From: Clostridia bacterium
GTDB lineage: Bacteria; UBA6262; WVXT01; JAUXBS01
Direction: 5' to 3'
Assembly (NCBI GenBank): GCA_030618495.1
Contig: JAUXDE010000053.1
Coordinates: forward strand, 1 to 11,929
Length of the DNA: 11,929 nucleotides
In this document: one piece after another, positions 6,430 to 11,929 of the stretch
How the letters are laid out: every line of letters begins with the position of its first letter
How positions within the stretch are numbered: the first letter of the stretch is position 1
The notes under the pieces: generated by a model
Database searches by the model: none
What the model was told of the DNA's origin: nothing
The model's input: only the letters and a program-made list of their open reading frames with translations
Position numbers and translations under genes: made by a program

Positions 6430-7743
6430 ATGAAACGTGATATTTATACTAATTTAGTTAAATGGAAGAATTCCAGCCGACGAAAACCACTGATCTTTCA
6501 GGGCGCAAGGCAGGTAGGGAAAACCTACATCTTGAAAGAATTCGGCAAGAATGAATACCAGAATACTGCTTATTTTAATTTTGAGGAGGATTCTACATTA
6601 AATGATTTTTTTAAAGGGAAACTTAACCCGGTAAAAATCATTAAGAAATTATCAATTTATTTAGAGAAAGAAATCTTACCTGAGAAAACCCTAATCATTT
6701 TTGACGAGATTCAAAATTCACCCGAAACCTTGACCAGTTTAAAATATTTTAACGAGAATGCCAATCAATTTCATGTTGCTACAGCGGGTTCTTTACTTGG
6801 AATAAAAGTTGGGCAATCTGCTCCATTCCCGGTAGGCAAAGTAAACTTTCTAAATCTTTATCCATTTACTTTTGGTGAATACCTTGATGGTATTAATAAA
6901 TCAAGGATTCGTCAGTTCCTGAATAGCATTACAACTCTGGAACCGATTGAAGAAGGGTTTCATAATGAACTAATTGAAGCTTTGAAAATGTATTACTTTG
7001 TTGGAGGAATGCCGGAGGCAATATTACAATACAAAAAAGACGAAAACCTTGAAGAAGTAAGAACCGTTCAAAAAGAGATACTATCAGCATATGCAATGGA
7101 TTTCTCAAAACATGCAAAAAAACCTGACGCAATAAAAAGCACAAATACCTGGAACTCCATTCCTGTACAATTGGCTAAAGAAAACAAAAAATTCATGTTT
7201 TCGGAGTTGTCAAAGAACGCAAGGAATAGAGATTATAATGAATCAATCAGGTGGCTTGTGGATGCTGGATTGGTTTATCAATGTTTTAACATTAAGACCC
7301 CGAGGTTGCCTTTAAGCGGATATAAGAAGAACAATATTTTTAAGCTTTACCTGCTTGATACGGGGCTATTAGGCGCTATGTTGGAGTTGTCATACAAAAC
7401 AGTTGTTAAAGGTAATCAACTATTTTCAGAATATAATGGCGCATTTACAGAAAACTACGTTGCCCAGGAACTAATTGCTAATAATCACGGAGAACTTTAT
7501 TACTGGTCAAGCAATAGTATTGCTGAAGTTGATTTCATAATACACTATGACGGATATGTTTATCCCCTTGAGGTAAAATCAGGAGTAAGTACCAAGAAAA
7601 AAAGCCTCAAAATATATGGTAATAAATATAATGTTCCTATCCTCGCCCGTTCAACCTTAATGAATTTTAAGCAGGATGGCAGGATTTGCAATTATCCATT
7701 ATATGCTATTTCACATTTCCCTAAAATTAGCATGATTAAATAG
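6430..7743 (+). CDS. AAA family ATPase with DUF4143-type C-terminal domain
   Basis: A 437-residue protein of typical length for this widespread, mostly uncharacterised group. The N-terminal P-loop ATPase domain has Walker A GARQVGKT (residues 25-32), Walker B LIIFDE (88-93), the ATAGSLLG segment (118-125) and the family-typical FPVGKVNFLNLYPFTFGEYL. The C-terminal DUF4143 domain carries a restriction-nuclease-like pattern: AEVDF (Asp368) followed by PLEVKSG (Glu381, Lys383), preceded by ENYVAQELI. Such genes are often scattered in accessory regions of bacteria and archaea, and a role in mobile-element or defence biology has been suggested but not shown. The ATG at 6430 is chosen over the upstream TTG because the TTG coincides with the -35 box. 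The gene is AT-rich, unlike the patatin gene that starts 4 bp after its stop. Confidence 0.9.
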   Translation: MKRDIYTNLVKWKNSSRRKPLIFQGARQVGKTYILKEFGKNEYQNTAYFNFEEDSTLNDFFKGKLNPVKIIKKLSIYLEKEILPEKTLIIFDEIQNSPETLTSLKYFNENANQFHVATAGSLLGIKVGQSAPFPVGKVNFLNLYPFTFGEYLDGINKSRIRQFLNSITTLEPIEEGFHNELIEALKMYYFVGGMPEAILQYKKDENLEEVRTVQKEILSAYAMDFSKHAKKPDAIKSTNTWNSIPVQLAKENKKFMFSELSKNARNRDYNESIRWLVDAGLVYQCFNIKTPRLPLSGYKKNNIFKLYLLDTGLLGAMLELSYKTVVKGNQLFSEYNGAFTENYVAQELIANNHGELYYWSSNSIAEVDFIIHYDGYVYPLEVKSGVSTKKKSLKIYGNKYNVPILARSTLMNFKQDGRICNYPLYAISHFPKISMIK

Positions 7744-7747
7744 AACA

Positions 7748-8620
7748 ATGAAAAAAAGAAATAATATCATACTATTCCTGGCGGTTTTAACAGCGTTTTC
7801 CTTTTGCGGGTGCGCATCTACCGGTAAAAGGAAAGGTGGTTCCGCGAAGGTAGCGTTGGTCTTTGGAGGGGGCGCCGCGCGGGGATTCGCGCACGTTGGG
7901 GTAATAAGGGTACTCGAACAGGAAGGAATCCCGGTGGACATGATAATAGGGACCAGCGTGGGCAGCCTGATAGGCGCGATGTATTCTGCCATGCCCGATA
8001 GTTTCGAACTGGAATGGAAGGCTTTTAAACTCAAAAAGAAAGATATATTCGACTTTTCCCTGCTATCCTCCAAGACAGGCCCCATAAACGGTGACAGGCT
8101 GGAAAAATTTGTAAAAAGTATTATCCCGTCAGACGATATTAAGGACCTTAAAATCCCGTTCTACGCGATTGCGGCAGACCTCAATACGGGCGAAAGAATA
8201 ATACTTGACAGGGGTCCGGTATCAAAAGCGGTGCGCGCCAGCTGTTCCATCCCCGGCGTCTTTACTCCGCTCCGCTACATGGACAGGACCATGGTGGATG
8301 GAGGGATTCTTGGGAATATAGCCCCGGAAGTGGCAAGGCTCCTGGGAGCGGACATAATAATAGCCGTCGATATAGGTAGAGATATTACTAACTACGATGT
8401 AGATAATGTCATAAAGATAACCATGCAGGCCATGAAGATAATGAACGCCAAGATAACCAGGTATAAAATGAAGGAAATAGACGTGCTGATAGAACCCGAA
8501 GTCGGGGGCGTGAAAATGATGGACTTCTCACAGAAAAAAAAGTGTATGGCCGCGGGTATAAAGGCAACGAAGGAAGCCATTCCTAAAATTAAATCCATCC
8601 TGAAAAAATACAAAAAATAA
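7748..8620 (+). CDS. Patatin-like phospholipase (RssA-like), predicted lipoprotein
   Basis: 290 residues with all patatin landmarks: the oxyanion loop GGGAARG (residues 40-46), the nucleophile elbow GTSVG with Ser70, and the dyad aspartate in VDGG (Asp184). The family hydrolyses acyl esters of phospholipids or related lipids. The N terminus is a short basic, hydrophobic signal (MKKRNNIILFLAVLTAFSF) ending in FCGC, a non-canonical lipobox with Cys22 (or Cys20) as the likely lipidated residue. This places the enzyme on the membrane rather than in the cytoplasm as for typical RssA. Codon use is richer in G/C than the ATPase gene before it. The ATG at 7748 fits the signal peptide, but no Shine-Dalgarno sequence precedes it. 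Only 4 bp separate it from the ATPase stop, so it either depends on coupling or lost its own leader at an insertion junction. Confidence 0.92.
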   Translation: MKKRNNIILFLAVLTAFSFCGCASTGKRKGGSAKVALVFGGGAARGFAHVGVIRVLEQEGIPVDMIIGTSVGSLIGAMYSAMPDSFELEWKAFKLKKKDIFDFSLLSSKTGPINGDRLEKFVKSIIPSDDIKDLKIPFYAIAADLNTGERIILDRGPVSKAVRASCSIPGVFTPLRYMDRTMVDGGILGNIAPEVARLLGADIIIAVDIGRDITNYDVDNVIKITMQAMKIMNAKITRYKMKEIDVLIEPEVGGVKMMDFSQKKKCMAAGIKATKEAIPKIKSILKKYKK

Positions 8621-8668
8621 ATAATAAGAATTTATGAATTAAAAGGCAAGAGGGGGCTGTACGTTAAC

Positions 8669-8767
8669 ATGATAAGTCATGGAAGCAGTATATGTACTCC
8701 AATAAAACCAAAATGTAATATATGTATAATAAAGAAATATTGTGAGCGCAAGGAGGCGGAACAATGA
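8669..8767 (+). pseudogene. Isolated iron-sulfur cluster loop of endonuclease III (nth remnant or small Fe-S protein)
   Basis: A 32-codon ORF beginning MISHGSSICTPIKPK, whose four cysteines have spacing C-x6-C-x2-C-x5-C (ICTPIKPKCNICIIKKYC). This is the exact [4Fe-4S] loop pattern at the C terminus of endonuclease III and related HhH-GPD glycosylases, including the preceding HG. The helix-hairpin-helix and catalytic parts are absent: the frame upstream runs straight into the patatin stop codon. Its TGA overlaps the start of the next gene (ATGA), so the pair may once have been an nth/glycosylase operon. A GAGGGGG stretch (8650-8656) 12 bases upstream of the ATG would allow weak translation. 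Most likely a truncated gene whose tail was kept because it carries the next gene's ribosome binding site. A functional mini Fe-S protein is less likely. Confidence 0.7.
8750..8756 (+). promoter_or_regulatory. Ribosome binding site of the glycosylase-like gene
   Basis: AAGGAGG, a near-perfect Shine-Dalgarno sequence, lies 7 bases before the ATG at 8764. It is embedded in the last codons of the endonuclease III remnant and fixes the start of the next gene. Confidence 0.85.
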
Positions 8768-9432
8768 GGTTGAAATCAATTAAAGATATTCTTAGTTGCA
8801 ATACTTGTAAAAGATATGCCCCCGGTTCATTACCCATAGCAGACGGTTGTCCCGAGGCAAACATCTTAATATTAACCCAAGACCCAGCTCCGAAGGTGCA
8901 GGAATACATGAATAAACAACCGGGGCCACGGTTTATATACGATCCCAATAAAAATATATTTGCGAACAGAATCAGTAATTACTTATTAAACCAAGAACAA
9001 GAAAACTATAATCCGCGCAGTGCTACATACATCGATGGATTTACGGTAAATAATTTCACATGGCTCCACACGGCAAATGTTCATGTTGGCAATAGTATAC
9101 CAAAACTAAGAAAACCGGGAATCCACCTGAGGGAAAAACACTTACCGGCAGTCACAGAAGAAATGCTGGAAAATCACAAGAAAGGAATATTACTTATTGT
9201 ATTAGGTTGCCCCGCAGCTAAAAGCGCGCAGAATGATTGGGATAAACCAATGATTGAGTTTATAAAAGACGGTATAAACATAGACTACCTGGATAAAAGA
9301 GTTGAAATTATGGTTGGTTATCATCCGGGTAAAAACGTATGGGATAAAATGAAGAAGGAAGTAAGGCCGGAAGCGCAGAAACAAGTCCGGAAAATAAGGG
9401 AAAAAGTTAAGGAATATCTGGCAGACAAATAA
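8764..9432 (+). CDS. Divergent uracil-DNA glycosylase superfamily protein
   Basis: 222 residues. The order of motifs follows the uracil-DNA glycosylase fold. An N-terminal Cys pair (Cys12, Cys15) is followed by a strand and loop ILILTQDPAP (34-43), comparable to GQDPYH of family 1 or GEAPG of family 4. Then come LHTANVHVGN (101-110), LLIVLGCPAAKSA (143-155), which resembles the conserved LG..A.K segment, and GYHPGKN (185-191) in place of the HPSP leucine loop. Family 4 enzymes bind a [4Fe-4S] cluster through four cysteines. Here Cys12, Cys15, Cys29 and Cys149 exist but are not spaced as in that family, so cluster binding is uncertain. The catalytic residues are also non-standard, so activity and substrate are unknown. 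Its start overlaps the endonuclease III remnant, placing two base-excision repair families together. AT-rich coding sequence. Confidence 0.6.
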   Translation: MRLKSIKDILSCNTCKRYAPGSLPIADGCPEANILILTQDPAPKVQEYMNKQPGPRFIYDPNKNIFANRISNYLLNQEQENYNPRSATYIDGFTVNNFTWLHTANVHVGNSIPKLRKPGIHLREKHLPAVTEEMLENHKKGILLIVLGCPAAKSAQNDWDKPMIEFIKDGINIDYLDKRVEIMVGYHPGKNVWDKMKKEVRPEAQKQVRKIREKVKEYLADK

Positions 9433-9490
9433 CCCGCCACATCTAACCCCCGCAACAAAAACAAAGGAACCGCTAAACTCTATGCAGAAA

Positions 9491-9525
9491 AAGTGGCTGA
9501 AGGGGCGGGTTTGCTAAACCCACTT
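9491..9525. terminator. Nested hairpins between convergent genes
   Basis: GGGTTT (9507-9512) pairs with AAACCC (9516-9521) over a 3-base loop. AAGTGG (9491-9496) can pair with CCACTT (9520-9525), and AACCCGCC (9431-9438) with GGCGGGTT (9504-9511), as alternatives. The position, between the + strand glycosylase gene and the - strand MATE gene, suits a two-way terminator, but neither strand has a clear T-tract after the stem. Confidence 0.35.
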
Positions 9526-9527
9526 CA

Positions 9528-10898
9528 CTAAACTTTCTTGTGTTTCCACCTGCCTATTGTGAACCATATTACTATCAGGGTTGCATGAGTGATTACCCCG
9601 ACAAGTATTGCAATCCATATGCCTGTAATCCCCAGGTTGAACTTTTTAGGGAGTACCAGGGCGAGGGGTATCAGTACCCCCCACAGGGCTATTAAGGTAG
9701 CAACCATGATTGACATGGTGTCTCCCGCTCCCATCATTGCCCTGCTTAAGGGTATTGCTATTCCCGTGAAGGCGTAACCCCAGACCATGACCTTTACGCA
9801 GCTGCCCACTATGTTTATTACCTCGGGGTCTTTGCTGAATATTCCCGTGATTTGCCTGTAGAACAGGAAGAAGATTATACTGAACACAAACATCATTGCC
9901 GCGAACATGCCTGAGGCCGCCCAGGCGCTCCTGACGGCTCTTTTTGGTTTCTTTGCCCCGAGGTTCTGGCCGACAAGGGTTGCAACTGCTGCGGCAAGGC
10001 CGAAGCCCGGCATCAGTATGAACATCTCAACCCTCATTATTATGCCGTAGGCGGCGACTGTTATCGTGCCGAAGGATGCGACTATGCTCATGAGCACCAT
10101 GTTCATGATGCTTCTTATCGCCATCATGGCGCTGCCCGGTATGCCTATCTTTACTATCCTCCATATCATACTGAAGTTATGGCTTATTTTTTTTGGATGT
10201 AACTGTATGTGTTTGTTGTGCCCGAAGATAATCCATAAGCCGGCTATTGAACCCGCTACCCTGGAAAGAGTGGTGGCGAGGGCCGCGCCGTTAACCCCCA
10301 TTTTTGGGAAGAACCCTATACCGAATATAAGGAGGGGGTCAAGTACGGCGTTAAGCACCGCCGCGCCGGCTACCAGTTTCATCGGTGTCTTTGCATCGCC
10401 CGCTCCGTTAAGTATGGCGCTTATAAGAAACATTATGACTATTACACCGGCTCCGCAAAGTATGATGCGCAGGTATCCCGTACCCAGCTTAAGAACCTCC
10501 GGCTGGGCGCCGAGGAGTTTTAGCAGGAAGGGGGCGGCGAAGTAACTTGCTGCGCCTCCCACAAGGGATACGGCAACCCCGGTTATCAGCGACTGCATGG
10601 CGGCATCATTGGCGTTTTCGTAGTCCTTTGCCCCGTAGTACCTTGAGACGATGGCTGTGGTCCCCATGGCTATGCCTATAACCAGGGTAAAGATAATCAT
10701 CATTATACTGCCGCTCATGGCAACCGCCGCTATTGCCGTAGAGCCGAGCTTGCCGATCCAGATGAGGTCAACGACTTCAAGGACGGTCATAAGGGCGTTA
10801 CTCCACATCATGGGTAAAGCAAGGTGGAAGATATTTTTTATTATGCTTCCCTCTGTAAGGTCCCTTCTTGGAGGGGTATTGGCGCCTGTTGCTGTCAT
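9528..10898 (-). CDS. MATE family multidrug/sodium efflux transporter
   Basis: 456 residues, the usual length for the family, with about twelve membrane helices in two similar halves. The N terminus (LTEGSIIKNIFHLALPMMW, then VVDLIWIGKLGSTAIAAVA) and segments such as MGTTAIVSRYYGAKD in the first half and GLAAAVATLVGQNLGAKKP in the second are typical of NorM/DinF-like MATE exporters. These expel cationic drugs or metabolites in exchange for Na+ or H+; the substrate cannot be read from the sequence. The start overlaps the end of the VOC gene by 4 bp (ATGA read on the minus strand) and has only an A-rich, weak Shine-Dalgarno region, so translation is probably coupled. The gene runs towards the glycosylase-like gene and ends about 95 bp from it. 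Confidence 0.95.
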   Translation of the reverse strand: MTATGANTPPRRDLTEGSIIKNIFHLALPMMWSNALMTVLEVVDLIWIGKLGSTAIAAVAMSGSIMMIIFTLVIGIAMGTTAIVSRYYGAKDYENANDAAMQSLITGVAVSLVGGAASYFAAPFLLKLLGAQPEVLKLGTGYLRIILCGAGVIVIMFLISAILNGAGDAKTPMKLVAGAAVLNAVLDPLLIFGIGFFPKMGVNGAALATTLSRVAGSIAGLWIIFGHNKHIQLHPKKISHNFSMIWRIVKIGIPGSAMMAIRSIMNMVLMSIVASFGTITVAAYGIIMRVEMFILMPGFGLAAAVATLVGQNLGAKKPKRAVRSAWAASGMFAAMMFVFSIIFFLFYRQITGIFSKDPEVINIVGSCVKVMVWGYAFTGIAIPLSRAMMGAGDTMSIMVATLIALWGVLIPLALVLPKKFNLGITGIWIAILVGVITHATLIVIWFTIGRWKHKKV

Positions 10899-11302
10899 TT
10901 TTTTATTTCTTTCAGTTCTATGATGTTACCGTCGGGGTCGGAGGCGAACCAGATGGTCCTGTCGCCCTTTTTAATGGGGTTAAGTTTTGCGCCTTTTATT
11001 TTAAGGCTGTTCACGTAGTCTTCTACGTTTTCAACTTCTATGGCAAAGTGGTTGATACCGCATTTACCGGGTACGTGTGTGTCCTGCGGGTTATTATCAA
11101 ACATGAATATCTCTATTGCCCCGGAGTCGCAGTTTAAGAATGCAACCTTTGCGGGGGAGTCAATACCGAATACCCGGTTCATGAGTTCACCGGGGAACTC
11201 GGCGTCATGGTGTGTTTTAAAGCCCATTACGTCCTCGTAGAACTTCCGGGAGTCTTCAAGCGACTTAACCACTATGCCTATGTGCGCCATTTTTACTTTC
11301 AT
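10895..11302 (-). CDS. VOC superfamily (glyoxalase/epimerase-like) protein
   Basis: 135 residues forming two beta-alpha-beta-beta-beta modules of the vicinal oxygen chelate fold. Module 1 runs from MAHIGIVVKSLEDSRKFYED to AIEIFMFD and module 2 from GINHFAIEVENVEDYV to WFASDPDGNIIELKE. His7, Glu64, His85 and Glu129 sit where the family binds its divalent metal. Related enzymes include glyoxalase I, methylmalonyl-CoA epimerase and fosfomycin or bleomycin resistance proteins. Nothing seen here settles the substrate. It is the first gene of a two-gene minus-strand operon with the MATE exporter, which would fit a detoxification pair (inference). A strong ribosome binding site (GGAGGTT, complement of 11307-11313) precedes the chosen ATG. 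A second in-frame ATG at codon 5 is possible but badly spaced. Confidence 0.9.
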   Translation of the reverse strand: MKVKMAHIGIVVKSLEDSRKFYEDVMGFKTHHDAEFPGELMNRVFGIDSPAKVAFLNCDSGAIEIFMFDNNPQDTHVPGKCGINHFAIEVENVEDYVNSLKIKGAKLNPIKKGDRTIWFASDPDGNIIELKEIKK

Positions 11303-11306
11303 GTGT

Positions 11307-11331
11307 AACCTCCATCTGACTTTTTATTCTA
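11307..11331 (-). promoter_or_regulatory. Leader of the VOC-MATE operon: ribosome binding site and possible -10 box
   Basis: On the minus strand GGAGGTT (11307-11313) is a clear Shine-Dalgarno sequence for the VOC gene. TAGAAT (11326-11331) is a plausible -10 box, but no good -35 element is found at the right distance. Confidence 0.45.
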
Positions 11332-11345
11332 CCTGCCTCAATATG

Positions 11346-11392
11346 CCCTTCGACTTCGCTCAGGATATATGACCCTTCAACTTCGCTCAGGA
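11346..11392. repeat. Two REP-like tandem repeats
   Basis: CCCTTCGACTTCGCTCAGGA (11346-11365) is repeated with one change (G to A) at 11373-11392, a 27-bp period. The CTTCGACTTCGCTCAGG motif is a known type of dispersed intergenic repeat in several bacterial groups. A degenerate echo of the spacer (AGGATCTATGACCTT) begins at 11404. Confidence 0.75.
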
Positions 11393-11439
11393 CCTACGGC
11401 TTAGGATCTATGACCTTCTTCCCGGAGAGGTGAAAGAAG

Positions 11440-11490
11440 ATGGGGCAGAGCGTAATTATCATAATATGGACAGCAATAATAGTCCTGTGA
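11440..11490 (+). pseudogene. 16-residue hydrophobic ORF, possible truncated gene start
   Basis: The ATG at 11440 follows GGAGAGG (11424-11430) at good spacing and encodes MGQSVIIIIWTAIIVL, a strongly hydrophobic peptide, before a TGA only 2 bases from the end of the convergent AbiEii-type gene. It could be the 5' stub of a membrane-protein gene cut off at an insertion junction, a small hydrophobic peptide gene, or chance. Confidence 0.25.
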
Positions 11491-11492
11491 AT

Positions 11493-11929
11493 CTAAAAAT
11501 TAATTCTTATAAAAGTTTGTAATTCCCCAATAAGTTTTTTATAGGGAAGGAGGTTTGGTATATTATTTTTTAATCGTATTTCCCAGGTTGTTTTATAATT
11601 AGGCTTTTCTATTGCGTTCAATAAGTTAGGTAAAGGAATGTCTATTCCATATTTTTTCCTATATAGTTTTTGAACAGAAGAAATCATTAATCCTGATTTA
11701 AATAGATAGTGCAAATCCCATAAATCACGCGGTTCATCCACTACATCCAGAATTCTTCCTATCTTTTCGGCCGCAATTGATTCCAGCTTGTATGTGTTTA
11801 TTAAAGCAGGGGTTGTTTTTCTAAAATCGGGGAAATAAAAATTAATTTCCTTCTTCCTTGAAGGTAATATTGTGTTATCTTCAATAATATCAAGTTTTAG
11901 CTTTTTTTCTCCGGGTATTTCAGGAATAA
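11493..11929 (-). CDS. AbiEii/AbiGii-type nucleotidyltransferase toxin, C-terminal part (5' end outside window)
   Basis: The minus-strand frame is open from the window edge to a TAG at 11493-11495, giving about 145 C-terminal residues. They show the late signatures of the AbiEii family: KLDIIEDN (the third acidic strand of the nucleotidyltransferase fold), a TYKLESIAAEKIGRIL helix with its conserved Lys and Glu-Lys, and DEPRDLWDLHYLF. A shorter ORF starting at the GTG at 11741 is only an internal fragment. AbiEii is the toxin of type IV AbiE-like phage-defence systems, and its AbiEi antitoxin gene normally precedes it, which here would be outside the window. The catalytic GS..D.D motif is also out of view. 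AT-rich, unlike the VOC-MATE operon next to it. Confidence 0.82.
   Translation of the reverse strand, partial: IPEIPGEKKLKLDIIEDNTILPSRKKEINFYFPDFRKTTPALINTYKLESIAAEKIGRILDVVDEPRDLWDLHYLFKSGLMISSVQKLYRKKYGIDIPLPNLLNAIEKPNYKTTWEIRLKNNIPNLLPYKKLIGELQTFIRINF

Noticed and set aside
8725-8730. TATAAT as a promoter for the glycosylase-like gene
   Set aside because: It has no -35 element at the right distance and lies inside the conserved Cys-loop coding sequence.
8664-8948. 94-residue minus-strand ORF
   Set aside because: It is antisense to the endonuclease III remnant and the glycosylase-like gene and resembles no family.
10066-10545. 159-residue ORF on the + strand
   Set aside because: It lies wholly opposite the MATE gene, has an unnatural composition and no ribosome binding site; a mirror frame.

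Overview
The window reads as a bacterial chromosome segment of moderate G+C, probably from an uncultured anaerobe-like lineage. That guess rests on gene content (a TMTC-type mannosyltransferase/TPR protein, a NusG-II/Gx transporter pair and a lipoprotein patatin). I see no rRNA, tRNA or marker gene that would fix the taxonomy. Two kinds of DNA alternate. Housekeeping-like genes use many G/C-ending codons. Accessory genes are visibly AT-rich.

Left block (1-4312, + strand): the 3' part of a membrane GT-C mannosyltransferase with five C-terminal TPRs, thioredoxin reductase (trxB), a membrane-anchored NusG domain II protein, and a fused Gx-type S-component/EcfT-like membrane protein. The spacings are tight or overlapping, as in an operon.

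Accessory block (4313-9432, + strand, containing one housekeeping-like gene). First comes a two-gene unit: a DUF6036-like nucleotidyltransferase overlapping a winged-HTH protein by 26 bp. It has its own strong promoter and a 26-bp palindrome across the -10 box, and it is bracketed by a 44-bp direct repeat that duplicates the 3' end of the preceding transporter gene. Next come four degenerate 32-bp repeats running into the apparently leaderless promoter of a DUF4143-type AAA ATPase. That gene abuts, with a 4-bp gap, a patatin-like lipoprotein phospholipase. After the patatin lies a 32-codon ORF that is exactly the iron-sulfur loop of endonuclease III without the rest of the enzyme. It overlaps (ATGA) a divergent uracil-DNA glycosylase superfamily protein.

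Right block (minus strand): a VOC/glyoxalase-family protein and a MATE exporter form a two-gene operon (ATGA overlap) that converges on the glycosylase gene. Beyond a short REP-like tandem repeat, the window ends inside an AbiEii-type nucleotidyltransferase toxin gene. Two different nucleotidyltransferase modules, one DUF4143 ATPase and several gene remnants in 12 kb suggest a repeatedly used insertion region. The best candidate for an underdescribed system is the nucleotidyltransferase/wHTH cassette at 4313-6138.
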